Of a DNA stretch of 21,921 bases, positions 1 through 7,713 are shown piece after piece (the first letter of the stretch is position 1; every line of letters begins with the position of its first letter). The notes under the pieces were generated by a model. That model made no database searches, was not told the origin of the DNA, and saw nothing but the letters and a program-made list of their open reading frames with translations. This stretch comes from Bacteroidales bacterium (GTDB lineage Bacteria > Bacteroidota > Bacteroidia > Bacteroidales > UBA932), in assembly GCA_017472115.1 (NCBI GenBank), contig JAFUQW010000120.1:1-21921 (forward strand), read 5' to 3'. The position numbers were made by a program, and so were the translations under genes.

Positions 1-111
1 GAAGATGGCAGACATGTCAGCAAAAAGAGACCCGGTGAGCTGCATACCGTCTCCCGAATCTCCTGCAAACCTGATTACAACATCTTTAGTATCAATAACC
101 TTATGTTGCAT
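1..111 (-). CDS. korA: 2-oxoacid:ferredoxin oxidoreductase, alpha subunit (N-terminal fragment)
   Basis: Partial gene: the first 37 codons are present and the rest runs off the left edge. It starts at the ATG at 111-109; an in-frame TAA three codons upstream leaves no earlier start. The peptide contains [20 protein letters not shown], which matches the N-terminus of the alpha subunit of 2-oxoglutarate (or related 2-oxoacid) ferredoxin oxidoreductases. These enzymes oxidatively decarboxylate 2-oxoacids to acyl-CoA, passing electrons to ferredoxin, in anaerobic central metabolism. A perfect -7 box at 156-163 and the terminator of the upstream ompH operon at 215-243 suggest that it has its own promoter. 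The substrate cannot be fixed from 37 residues. Confidence 0.8.
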   Translation of the reverse strand, partial: MQHKVIDTKDVVIRFAGDSGDGMQLTGSLFADMSAIF

Positions 112-151
112 ACCGTATTAATGATAGTTTTAAACTAAAAAATTAGATTTA

Positions 152-165
152 CATACAAATGTATG
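152..165 (-). promoter_or_regulatory. Promoter -7 box of the oxidoreductase gene inside a small palindrome
   Basis: On the minus strand TACATTTG (163 to 156) matches the Bacteroidetes -7 consensus TAnnTTTG, about 45 nt before the start codon. No convincing -33 element is seen. The box sits within a perfect inverted repeat, CATACA-AA-TGTATG (152-165), which could be an operator. Confidence 0.5.
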
Positions 166-214
166 GAATTTTCCTGAATATGAGATATAAATTCTAAGAT
201 TTTTACAAACAACA

Positions 215-243
215 GATGGCAGGCCCCTAAAAGACCTGCCATC
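215..243 (-). terminator. Terminator hairpin of the nadK-uppS-bamA-ompH operon
   Basis: A perfect 9-bp stem, GATGGCAGG/CCTGCCATC, encloses an 11-nt loop. It lies 19 nt beyond the ompH stop codon in the direction of transcription. The following bases are T-rich but not a clean T run, so it may be a weak or factor-assisted terminator. Confidence 0.6.
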
Positions 244-262
244 GTATCATATTCATGCCTGA

Positions 263-835
263 TTACTGTGCCTGAGCAGCCTGCTGCTTGGCTATCATTT
301 CTGCCTGAAGAGTCTCCAAAGTCCTTCCTTCCGGAATATTGAGAGCAACACGTGCCTCCGGAGTAAGATCAATAAGCTGAGCAGGATCTACATATAGAAG
401 AGAACTCTTTTCGAACACAGCTGCAATGCCCTTTGCCTTTGCCAGTTCATTCACGGTGTTCTGCGCCTTCTCAAGAACAGGAGCCTGCAGACTCTGCTGG
501 AGCTGAGAGAGTTCCTGACTGAGACTCTGCTGAGTCTGCTCGAACCTTGCCTGAATCTCAGTTATTTCAGCTTCCTTGCTCTGGCGGATTGCAGGAGTCC
601 ATGTCTCGGCCTTCTGCTGATACTGCTGATACTTGGACTGGAGTTCGTCATACATTGCCTGAAGAATCTCATTATTGGTCTTTTCGTTCTCCTCCAATGT
701 AGCTCTTGCCTCGTCCATTTCCGGCATAAGCATAATCACTTCATTGAAATCAACGAAAGCGAACTTTACCGTTTCCTGTGCTGTTGCAGCTGCTGACATA
801 AGGGCCATCGCTGCGATGATGATCATCTTTTTCAT
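263..835 (-). CDS. OmpH/Skp-family periplasmic chaperone
   Basis: This 190-residue protein has a cleavable signal peptide (basic MKKM, hydrophobic core, ATAQ-ET cleavage around residue 20). The mature start is the family-typical FAFVDFNEVI. A long glutamine- and glutamate-rich coiled-coil spans about residues 40-120, and a small C-terminal portion contains GIAAVFEKSSLLYVDP. Skp/OmpH proteins are trimeric periplasmic holdases whose coiled-coil tentacles carry unfolded outer-membrane proteins to the BAM complex. Its place directly after bamA in the same orientation (66-nt gap with a hairpin) supports that role. It is the last gene before the hairpin at 215-243. A second, clearly different family member lies at 5959-6570. 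Confidence 0.88.
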   Translation of the reverse strand: MKKMIIIAAMALMSAAATAQETVKFAFVDFNEVIMLMPEMDEARATLEENEKTNNEILQAMYDELQSKYQQYQQKAETWTPAIRQSKEAEITEIQARFEQTQQSLSQELSQLQQSLQAPVLEKAQNTVNELAKAKGIAAVFEKSSLLYVDPAQLIDLTPEARVALNIPEGRTLETLQAEMIAKQQAAQAQ

Positions 836-870
836 AATATGCTTTAGTTTATCAATAATTTCTTTTTCAA

Positions 871-900
871 CAAGATCCTTCGCTACGCTAAGGATGTCAG
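871..900. repeat. REP-like half-element with hairpin between bamA and ompH
   Basis: A stem-loop with arms ATCCTT (875-880) and AAGGAT (890-895), plus an inner 2-bp pairing, lies just beyond the bamA stop. Aligned without gaps, 871-902 and one arm of the element at the right edge (about 21869-21900) agree at 23 of 32 positions by hand count. It may therefore be a degenerate copy of the same intergenic repeat. It could also modulate read-through or mRNA stability between bamA and ompH. Confidence 0.45.
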
Positions 901-901
901 T

Positions 902-3496
902 TTAGAACTGCTGTCCGATGACGAAGTGGAACTGGCTGCCTCCGTTTCCGTCTTGATTGTCAAATCCGTATCCCCAGTCAACTCCAAGAAGTCCGATCAT
1001 AGGAAGGAACACTCTTACGCCGACACCGGCAGACCTCCTGATCTGGAACGGATTGAATTTCCTTATGTCAGCCCAGGCGTTACCACCCTCAAGGAAGAGC
1101 AGCGCATAAATGGTTGACTGAGGCTGAAGGATAACCGGATAGCGGAGCTCCACAGTGAACTTGTCATAAACATTTCCCGCATAATAGTTTCCCGACGAAT
1201 AATCCGAATCCGCAAGAGGAGTCAACGAGTAATTCTCGTAACCTCTCAAGGCAACAATCTCCGATCCGTAAGTATCGTATCCCGACATGCCGTCACCACC
1301 GACACGGAAACCCTCGAAAGGCGAATAACCCCATTTCCTGTTATAATAGCCGAGGTATCCGAACTGAGCCCTTGCCATAAGGACAAGATCACCGACCAAT
1401 TTGGTATATACAGCTCCTTTGAACGTCCACTTATGATACTCTATCCATCTGTATCTGTCCTGAGAAGACTGCAAGTCATAATTTATATCTCTCCAGTCAG
1501 TAACCTTTGTCGGCTTTCCGTCGGCATCCAGCACACCGTGATCCTTCTTTCGCATGAGCGAATAAGGCGGAGTGAACTGAAGCGCGAAACTGAAATCAGA
1601 TCCCTGTCGAGGATATATCTGCTGATCTGTTGAATTCCTCGAAAGGCTGAGAGTATAGCTCAGGTTATGGGAAATACCCGTGTTGAACAGGAAGTTGTAA
1701 GGCCAGTCCTGCAGCTTGTATGTCTGCCAGCTGAGCTGGTTGTATAGCACGAAATAATTGTCAGGCCATTTCAGACGGTTACCGAGTCCGGCAGCGAAGC
1801 CATACACCTCCATATACTGGTCATTATTGAGGATATTGAAATAGAGATTCGACATCGTCTGACGGGTATAATAGAGGGACATGCTGAGCGAGGTCGGCTT
1901 CTTTCCGAAGAGCCAAGGCTCTGAGAAACTTGCAGAAAGGCTTGTGTAATAGGTACCGTTGGTCTGGAATCTTATGGCAAGATTCTGGGCATCGCCAAGA
2001 GGAACCGGACGCCATGCGCTCTTGTCAAAGAATCTTCTCGTAGAGAAGTTGTTGAAACTTACTCCGACAGTAGCCACGAAAGTGTTTCCTCCCCATCCTC
2101 CGGAAAGCTCAAGCTGGCTTGAAGGCTTCTCCGTAACATTATATACAAGATCAACGGTATTGTCGAACTGGTTAGGCAAAATCGACCATCCCTTGGACGG
2201 ATCGGCGATGGCCTCAGGATCAAACTGTCCCATTGAAGCGATTTCCCTTATCGAGCGCTCAAAATCAGACTGGCTGAACAAGTATCCCGGACGTGTGAAT
2301 ATCTGACGGCGGATGACTCTCTCGTTCGTAAGGTCATTGCCGTTGATGACGATATTGTTCAGAGTTGCCGGCTTTCCCTCGACTATACGCATCTCGACAT
2401 CGATTGAATCTCCCTGTATGTTGAGCTCGACAGGCTGGATACCGAAGAAGAGGTAACCGTTGTCGCGATAAAGCTTGGTGACATCCAGTTCATTCTCCTT
2501 TCCTCCGCCGAAAATCCTCTTTTCCATAGTCACGACATCATAGACATCACCCTTACCGATCATAAGGACTTCATTCAGAGCCTGAGACGAGAATACAGAG
2601 TTTCCCGTCCATGTAATATCCCTGAAATAGTACTGCTTGCCCTCATCGATCTCGAAGTCTATCTGAAGTCTGTCAGGCTCGACATAATACATCGTATCCT
2701 TGACGATTCTTGCATCTCGGAATCCGGCCTCATTGAATACGCTGATCATGGCGCGCTTGTCGTTGTCATACTCGCTTTCATTGAACTTCTTAGAGCTGAA
2801 GAAATTCATGAAACGGGCATCACGTGTCTTCTTCATGGAACGGACCAGCTTGGATTCCTTCACATGGTCGGCACCATTGAATGTTATGGTCTTGATCTTT
2901 ACCTTCTGACCTCTGTCAACGGCAAACTGCACCCTGATGGCGCTGCGGATCATCGTATCGCGCTTGGTATTGACATCTACATCGACGTTGAGATAACCTT
3001 TCTCCTTGTAATATCTCTTTATGATGTCTGTGGCTGTCTTTGCCACATATTCGGAAAACTCTCCGCCTCGGCGAAGATTCAGTCTTTCGAGAAGTTCCTT
3101 TTCCTCTCCGCTCTTCACACCGATGAATGTCCAGCGCGAAACACGGGGCCTTTCAATTATGCTGATCTTGAAGAAGGCTGTATCCCTTGACGGGGTTATG
3201 GAATCTATCGCCACGGTCACATCCTCAAAATAGCGCTGAAGCCACAGTCTGTTGACTATTGATGCCATCTCGTCACTCGGAACAGTCACTTCCATTCCCT
3301 TCTGAAGTCCGGAAATCTGGAGTATCTGCTCAGCAGAGTGATAATTGGTGCCCTCGACTCTCGCTCCACCGACTATATATTTCTTGGGATTATTGTAGTC
3401 AACCACCACATCCTTTCCTGACTGCTGAGCCCACGCAGGGAGAGCCATAGCCAACAGGAAAGTGATATAGAATATACGACAGAATCTCATCATCAT
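902..3496 (-). CDS. bamA: Outer membrane protein assembly factor BamA (Omp85 family)
   Basis: This 864-residue protein is of normal length for Bacteroidota BamA. A signal peptide (residues 1 to about 23, ending AWAQ) is followed by a series of POTRA domains (about 30-445), which receive substrate proteins. A 16-strand beta-barrel follows (about 455-864). The barrel carries the conserved L6-loop motif as LRGY at residues 750-753, and the chain ends in phenylalanine (IGQQF), the usual C-terminal signal of outer-membrane barrels. BamA inserts beta-barrel proteins into the outer membrane. The upstream uppS is 33 nt away and a Skp-like chaperone gene follows, so the gene sits in an envelope-assembly operon. 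No separate promoter was seen upstream. The protein could start at any of the three consecutive methionines. Confidence 0.95.
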   Translation of the reverse strand: MMMRFCRIFYITFLLAMALPAWAQQSGKDVVVDYNNPKKYIVGGARVEGTNYHSAEQILQISGLQKGMEVTVPSDEMASIVNRLWLQRYFEDVTVAIDSITPSRDTAFFKISIIERPRVSRWTFIGVKSGEEKELLERLNLRRGGEFSEYVAKTATDIIKRYYKEKGYLNVDVDVNTKRDTMIRSAIRVQFAVDRGQKVKIKTITFNGADHVKESKLVRSMKKTRDARFMNFFSSKKFNESEYDNDKRAMISVFNEAGFRDARIVKDTMYYVEPDRLQIDFEIDEGKQYYFRDITWTGNSVFSSQALNEVLMIGKGDVYDVVTMEKRIFGGGKENELDVTKLYRDNGYLFFGIQPVELNIQGDSIDVEMRIVEGKPATLNNIVINGNDLTNERVIRRQIFTRPGYLFSQSDFERSIREIASMGQFDPEAIADPSKGWSILPNQFDNTVDLVYNVTEKPSSQLELSGGWGGNTFVATVGVSFNNFSTRRFFDKSAWRPVPLGDAQNLAIRFQTNGTYYTSLSASFSEPWLFGKKPTSLSMSLYYTRQTMSNLYFNILNNDQYMEVYGFAAGLGNRLKWPDNYFVLYNQLSWQTYKLQDWPYNFLFNTGISHNLSYTLSLSRNSTDQQIYPRQGSDFSFALQFTPPYSLMRKKDHGVLDADGKPTKVTDWRDINYDLQSSQDRYRWIEYHKWTFKGAVYTKLVGDLVLMARAQFGYLGYYNRKWGYSPFEGFRVGGDGMSGYDTYGSEIVALRGYENYSLTPLADSDYSSGNYYAGNVYDKFTVELRYPVILQPQSTIYALLFLEGGNAWADIRKFNPFQIRRSAGVGVRVFLPMIGLLGVDWGYGFDNQDGNGGSQFHFVIGQQF

Positions 3497-3529
3497 GCTC
3501 TTAAATTCAAAACCGCAAATATAATGCTT

Positions 3530-4258
3530 TTATTTGACTTTACCATACCGTCTGTCGCGTTTTGCAAACGATTCCAAAGCCGAGCGATACTCTTCCTTTC
3601 TGAAATCAGGCCACAATGTATCGACAAAAAGGAATTCGGAATACGCACCCTGCCATAACAGATAATTGCTCAGTCTGTTCTCTCCTGATGTCCTGACTAT
3701 CAGGTCCGGATCCGGAATACCCGCAGTCACGAGGTAACGGTCAAAGTCCTCCACTCCGGCATTCAGGATGGCTTCACGCCGTTCGGGATGCTCCATCATC
3801 TCCACCGCCATCTTCTTGGCAGCCTGATGGATATCCCATTTGCCGCTATAGCTGAGAAAAACTATAAGGGTCAGCTTGTCATTATGGGCTGTTCTGGCCA
3901 TGCATGAATCTATGACCTTGTTAAGATCGGGATCGAGACGATCCCTGTTGCCGAGCACCATGAATCTCACACCGTTCCTGTCCAAAGAATCCATCTCAGC
4001 AGCCATAGCCTTCACCATCAGTCCCATAAGAGCGACGACCTCATCCTGAGGACGATTCCAGTTCTCCTCAGAGAAAGCATATATCGACATGTATCTTACA
4101 CCGAACTCTACAGAAGCTTCAACACACGCCCTGACGCTCTCTACCCCTTCAAAGTGTCCGTAAACTCTTTCCTTACCTCTTAGCTTTGCCCAACGCCCGT
4201 TGCCGTCCATAATAAACGACACATGAACAGGCACTTTGCCTAATTCTTCAGTTGCCAT
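3530..4258 (-). CDS. uppS: Isoprenyl transferase (undecaprenyl diphosphate synthase)
   Basis: This 242-residue cis-prenyltransferase condenses isopentenyl diphosphate with farnesyl diphosphate to give undecaprenyl diphosphate, the lipid carrier for peptidoglycan and surface glycans. The signature FIMDGNGRWA contains the catalytic Asp18. Later motifs include YAFSEENWNRP and the RTSGENRLSN substrate-binding stretch, followed by WQGAYSEFLFVDTLWPDF. All are in the expected order and the length is typical. The gene starts 4 nt after the nadK stop codon and is followed by bamA after 33 nt, so the three genes are probably co-transcribed. Confidence 0.96.
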   Translation of the reverse strand: MATEELGKVPVHVSFIMDGNGRWAKLRGKERVYGHFEGVESVRACVEASVEFGVRYMSIYAFSEENWNRPQDEVVALMGLMVKAMAAEMDSLDRNGVRFMVLGNRDRLDPDLNKVIDSCMARTAHNDKLTLIVFLSYSGKWDIHQAAKKMAVEMMEHPERREAILNAGVEDFDRYLVTAGIPDPDLIVRTSGENRLSNYLLWQGAYSEFLFVDTLWPDFRKEEYRSALESFAKRDRRYGKVK

Positions 4259-4262
4259 AATA

Positions 4263-5093
4263 TCATTTGATGTTTCTCATGTCCTCACCCCAGAAAAGTT
4301 TCTCTGTAAGGGCATTGATAAAGTTTGAACGATTAAGCCGGACACGCTTTAGCGAAAACTGTGCCACAGCGATCCTTATATCCGTATCCTCAGGAACTTC
4401 TGCAGTTCTGTTGTCGGCAGTGAACACGAATTTACCGTCACGCGAATGCATGTTCAGGACTATCTCGGAAGAGTCCGGCACGATGAGGGGACGGATGTTC
4501 AGGTTATGAGGTGCTATAGGAGATATAATGAGCACCCTTGACTCCGGCAGCACAATAGGCCCGCCTACACTGAGAGAGTATGCCGTCGATCCCGATCCTG
4601 TAGAGACCAGCAGTCCGTCAGCCCAATAAGTGGGAAGCTTCACACCGTCGAGCATCACATCGACTCCGAGCATGGCGGCTCCGCTGCGGTGGACCGTAAT
4701 CTCATTCAATGCATAAGGCCATGAATCGATGTCGGGATTGCCAGTTCTGACTTCAGCCTTCAGCATCGTCCTGTTTTCTATAGCATAATCACCTGACAGT
4801 ACAGCCCGGGCGATATCTTCAGGACGGTATTCCGAAAGGAAGCCGAGACGGCCGGCATTTACACCTGCGACAGGAATTCCGCGAGCGGCGGCAAGCATGG
4901 AAGCGGAAAGAAATGTTCCGTCTCCACCGATACTCAGAATCATGTCCGTATCCTGCTCAAGTCCTGAACCGCCTTCGATGATATACAAAGAGCATCCTCC
5001 GGTCCGAAGTTCCTCCATGAGACCGCCGATCCTTTCTTCTGTCTCAAGACCGTTCTTACCTATATATATAGCTATTTTCATAAACTGCATCAT
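4263..5093 (-). CDS. nadK: NAD kinase
   Basis: ATP-dependent NAD kinase makes NADP from NAD in the cytoplasm. Diagnostic motifs are LSIGGDGTFL (GGDGT at residues 56-60), NAGRLGFLSEY, and YWADGLLVSTGSGSTAYSLS with the glycine-rich NAD-binding turn, then GGPIVLP. Three near-consecutive methionines could serve as start. The third, at 5081 (MKIAIYIGKNG, giving 272 residues), best fits the usual family N-terminus, while 5093 is the longest form. A -7 box at 5104-5111 implies a leader of only a few to about 15 nt. First gene of the nadK-uppS-bamA-ompH group, divergent from pdxJ. Confidence 0.95.
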   Translation of the reverse strand: MMQFMKIAIYIGKNGLETEERIGGLMEELRTGGCSLYIIEGGSGLEQDTDMILSIGGDGTFLSASMLAAARGIPVAGVNAGRLGFLSEYRPEDIARAVLSGDYAIENRTMLKAEVRTGNPDIDSWPYALNEITVHRSGAAMLGVDVMLDGVKLPTYWADGLLVSTGSGSTAYSLSVGGPIVLPESRVLIISPIAPHNLNIRPLIVPDSSEIVLNMHSRDGKFVFTADNRTAEVPEDTDIRIAVAQFSLKRVRLNRSNFINALTEKLFWGEDMRNIK

Positions 5094-5103
5094 TAAAGCG
5101 GGC

Positions 5104-5111
5104 CAAAATTA
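5104..5111 (-). promoter_or_regulatory. Promoter -7 box for the nadK operon
   Basis: TAATTTTG on the minus strand (5111 to 5104) fits TAnnTTTG exactly and lies 11 to 23 nt before the possible nadK starts. The -33 region is A/T-rich without a clear TTTG at the right spacing. Confidence 0.55.
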
Positions 5112-5144
5112 GCACTTTCTTTACAAAATTTGAAGTTAATTATC

Positions 5145-5152
5145 TATTTTTG
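5145..5152 (+). promoter_or_regulatory. Promoter -7 box for pdxJ
   Basis: TATTTTTG on the plus strand fits TAnnTTTG and ends 26 nt before the pdxJ ATG. It lies about 34 nt from the oppositely oriented nadK box, so the 85-nt gap between the genes is a divergent promoter region. The -33 element is weak. Confidence 0.55.
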
Positions 5153-5178
5153 CCGGAAATTCAACGATTATAAGGAAA

Positions 5179-5898
5179 ATGACCAGACTCAGCATCAACA
5201 TAAACAAGATTGCAACCATCAGGAATGCGAGAGGCGGGAACATGCCGGATGTCCTCAAGGCCGCAATCGACTGCGAGAGATTCGGAGCCGAAGGCATAAC
5301 TGTGCACCCGAGGCCTGACGAAAGACATATAAGATATTCCGACGTGAGGGAACTCAAGCCGATAGTGACAACCGAATTCAACATCGAAGGCAACCCCATA
5401 CCGACATTCATGGATCTCGTCCTGGAAGTCGTACCGACTCAGGTGACTCTCGTTCCCGATGCCCATGACGCGATAACATCAAATGCAGGCTGGGACACGG
5501 TGAAGCACAGGGATTTCCTCACAGAGGTATGTACAGAATTCAAGGCAAAGGGAATCAGGACGTCCATCTTCATCGATCCGGTCCCTGCCATGGCGGAGGG
5601 AGCGGCGCTTTGCGGATGCGACAGGGTCGAGCTCTACACAGAATCCTATGCAAGCGGTTACAGCAAAGGAAGAGAGGAGGCAATAGCACCTTTCATCAGG
5701 ACTGCTGAAACCGTCAGAAGCTGCGGTCTCGGACTTAATGCCGGACATGACCTGAATCTCGACAACCTCGAATATTTCATCAGAAGCATACCTTGGACAG
5801 ACGAGGTTTCGATCGGTCATGCCGTGATATGTGACGCCCTCTACATGGGACTTGAACAAACTATAAAGGCATATCTGTCCAAAGTTAAGATTTTTTAA
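5179..5898 (+). CDS. pdxJ: Pyridoxine 5'-phosphate synthase
   Basis: This 239-residue TIM-barrel enzyme catalyses the last ring-closing step of the DXP-dependent vitamin B6 pathway: 1-deoxy-D-xylulose 5-phosphate plus 3-amino-2-oxopropyl phosphate gives pyridoxine 5'-phosphate. The start [17 protein letters not shown], the [12 protein letters not shown] phosphate and substrate region, [26 protein letters not shown] with its conserved glutamate, and [10 protein letters not shown] are all present and in order. Length is typical. The ATG at 5179 follows a promoter box at 5145-5152. The gene ends just before the promoter of the next plus-strand group. Confidence 0.96.
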   Translation: MTRLSININKIATIRNARGGNMPDVLKAAIDCERFGAEGITVHPRPDERHIRYSDVRELKPIVTTEFNIEGNPIPTFMDLVLEVVPTQVTLVPDAHDAITSNAGWDTVKHRDFLTEVCTEFKAKGIRTSIFIDPVPAMAEGAALCGCDRVELYTESYASGYSKGREEAIAPFIRTAETVRSCGLGLNAGHDLNLDNLEYFIRSIPWTDEVSIGHAVICDALYMGLEQTIKAYLSKVKIF

Positions 5899-5899
5899 C

Positions 5900-5907
5900 T
5901 AACTTTG
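5900..5907 (+). promoter_or_regulatory. Promoter -7 box for the OmpH-like/glycosyltransferase/LysM group
   Basis: TAACTTTG, a perfect TAnnTTTG, begins 2 nt beyond the pdxJ stop codon and ends 51 nt before the ATG at 5959. No good -33 element is visible at 19-21 nt spacing, so strength is uncertain and read-through from pdxJ remains possible. Confidence 0.5.
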
Positions 5908-5958
5908 CACCCTTGTGCCGATCAACGGATAATCATAAATAATTCAACAGTATAAAAA

Positions 5959-6570
5959 ATGAAAAACACATCTTTAATCCTCAGCATCATTTCTCTTGTT
6001 GCTGTTGTAGTATTCGGAATCCTTACAATCACCAAAGGTGGTGCGGCAAAAGCTGATGCACCTGTGGAAGGCCAGCCTGTCGAGAATGCGGCAATGGGTG
6101 ATATCGTCTATATCGACCTTGACAGGATTCTCATGGAGTACGATATGGCCAACGATCTCAGATCTGTGGTAGAGACAAAGGTTGAAAACATCCAGGCTGA
6201 GGTCAACAGGAGAGGCCAGAAGCTTGAAAGCGAAGTGAAGGCGTTCCAGGAAAAGCTCGACAAGGGCCTCATGACCCGTTCGGTTGCGGAAGTTCAGAGC
6301 CAGAAGCTCCAGCAGCAGGAGATCGACTTCAACAATTATGCAGCTCAGAAGCAGCAGGAGATCAACGAGGAACAGGTAGTGATGATGAACCAGCTCGGCG
6401 ACGCCATCCAGACATTCCTCAACAAGTACAACGAGGAGAAGAAGTATGCAATGATACTCACCAACTCAGGCGGAGCACCTGTAATCACAGCTGACGCTGC
6501 CCTTGACATCACTGACGATGTACTTGCAGGTCTCAACGATGAATACATCAAGACCAAGAACTCTAAATAA
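5959..6570 (+). CDS. Second OmpH/Skp-like periplasmic protein, membrane-anchored form
   Basis: This 203-residue protein has an N-terminal hydrophobic segment (about 5-27) without an obvious signal-peptidase site, followed by an Ala/Pro/Glu-rich linker. The OmpH-type core then begins IVYIDLDRILMEYDMAN. A long charged coiled-coil spans about 70-155, and a C-terminal portion contains YAMILTNSGGAPV. It resembles Skp-like holdases in layout but may remain tethered to the inner membrane. It leads a tight plus-strand group, with only 7 nt to the glycosyltransferase. It is not a recent duplicate of the protein at 263-835, since little identity is visible beyond the family motifs. Substrate specificity is unknown. 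Confidence 0.8.
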   Translation: MKNTSLILSIISLVAVVVFGILTITKGGAAKADAPVEGQPVENAAMGDIVYIDLDRILMEYDMANDLRSVVETKVENIQAEVNRRGQKLESEVKAFQEKLDKGLMTRSVAEVQSQKLQQQEIDFNNYAAQKQQEINEEQVVMMNQLGDAIQTFLNKYNEEKKYAMILTNSGGAPVITADAALDITDDVLAGLNDEYIKTKNSK

Positions 6571-6577
6571 TAATTGA

Positions 6578-7702
6578 TTGAAGATAGCTGTACTGTCCTG
6601 TTTCTATCCTTACAGAGGAGGAATCTCTCAGTTTAACGCATGCCTTTACGAAGAACTGAGCAAGAATCACATTGTCAAGGCTTTCAACTTCAAGCGGCAA
6701 TATCCTGAATTCCTCTTCCCGGGAAAGACACAATACGTTACAGCGGACGATGAGGCCGTACCGGTGGAGAGTGAATCCCTGCTGGATACGGCCAATCCGT
6801 TTTCATACGTCAGCACATACAAGGCAATCCGTGACTGGAAGCCGGATGTGCTGATCGTAAGATACTGGATGTCTTATTTCGCACCCTCGCTCGGCTTCAT
6901 AACCCGCAGGATGAAGAGACATTGCAAGGTCATATCGATCATTGATAATGTAATACCACATGAGCCGAGATTCTTCGATACGCCGCTGACACGTTACTTC
7001 CTGACCGGCAGTACCGGCAGCGTGACCTTATGCGAGGCTGTGGCACGAGACCTTTTGAGGATAAAGCCTGGCGCAGAGCATAAAGTCATACCGCACCCTC
7101 TATATTCCCATTTCGGCGCCAAAAGAACCAGGGATGAAGCTGAAAGGAGATTGGGACTGATGCCAGGCATGAAGAACATCCTTTTCTTCGGTCTCATAAG
7201 GGAATACAAGGGGCTTGACATCCTCTTGAAAGCATTTGAAGATCTTCCTGAAGATTATCAGCTGATCATAGCCGGCGAGCCATACGGGTCCTTCGACAGA
7301 TATGCCCGTATAATGGATTCTTTTCCGGAATCTGTCCGCAGAAGGATCTTCATGGAACTCAAATACATCAAGGACTCCGAGGTGTCCGATTACTTTTCCG
7401 CATCAGACCTTGCAGTCCTTCCGTACAGAAGCGCCACACAGAGTGGCATAAGTTCTGTAGCATATCACTTTGAAATACCTATGATAGTCACCGATGTCGG
7501 AGGTCTGAAAGAGACCATCGGCGACAGAGGGACAGGAATTGTAGCTGAAAACGCTGCTCCCGAATCCATAAGGAAGGAAATCCTGAGATATTTTAACGAG
7601 GACAACCGGGAGCGATTCATTGAAAACATACGAAAGGAAAAAGAAAGACTGTCTTGGAAATCTTTTGCGGCAGAGCTTGTGGAATTCATTGACAGACTTT
7701 AA
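6578..7702 (+). CDS. Family 4 (GT-B fold) glycosyltransferase
   Basis: This 374-residue protein opens with KIAVLSCFYPYRGGISQFN, the N-terminal beta-strand and glycine-rich loop of GT-B enzymes. The C-terminal nucleotide-sugar domain carries NILFFGLIREYKGLDILLKA, YQLIIAGEPYG, ASDLAVLPYRSATQSGI and PMIVTDVGGLKE. Retaining GT4 enzymes transfer sugars from activated donors to growing surface glycans, but donor and acceptor cannot be assigned here. Translation starts at a TTG (6578), immediately preceded by an in-frame TGA, so no longer start exists. The gene is 7 nt after the OmpH-like gene and 11 nt before the LysM gene, an operon arrangement hinting at an envelope glycan or peptidoglycan-related role. 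Confidence 0.88.
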   Translation: MKIAVLSCFYPYRGGISQFNACLYEELSKNHIVKAFNFKRQYPEFLFPGKTQYVTADDEAVPVESESLLDTANPFSYVSTYKAIRDWKPDVLIVRYWMSYFAPSLGFITRRMKRHCKVISIIDNVIPHEPRFFDTPLTRYFLTGSTGSVTLCEAVARDLLRIKPGAEHKVIPHPLYSHFGAKRTRDEAERRLGLMPGMKNILFFGLIREYKGLDILLKAFEDLPEDYQLIIAGEPYGSFDRYARIMDSFPESVRRRIFMELKYIKDSEVSDYFSASDLAVLPYRSATQSGISSVAYHFEIPMIVTDVGGLKETIGDRGTGIVAENAAPESIRKEILRYFNEDNRERFIENIRKEKERLSWKSFAAELVEFIDRL

Positions 7703-7713
7703 AACATAGGATC

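Noticed and set aside
5061..5070. TATATATATA stretch as a repeat or promoter
   Set aside because: It is inside nadK and simply encodes the Ile-Tyr-Ile of the N-terminal beta-strand.
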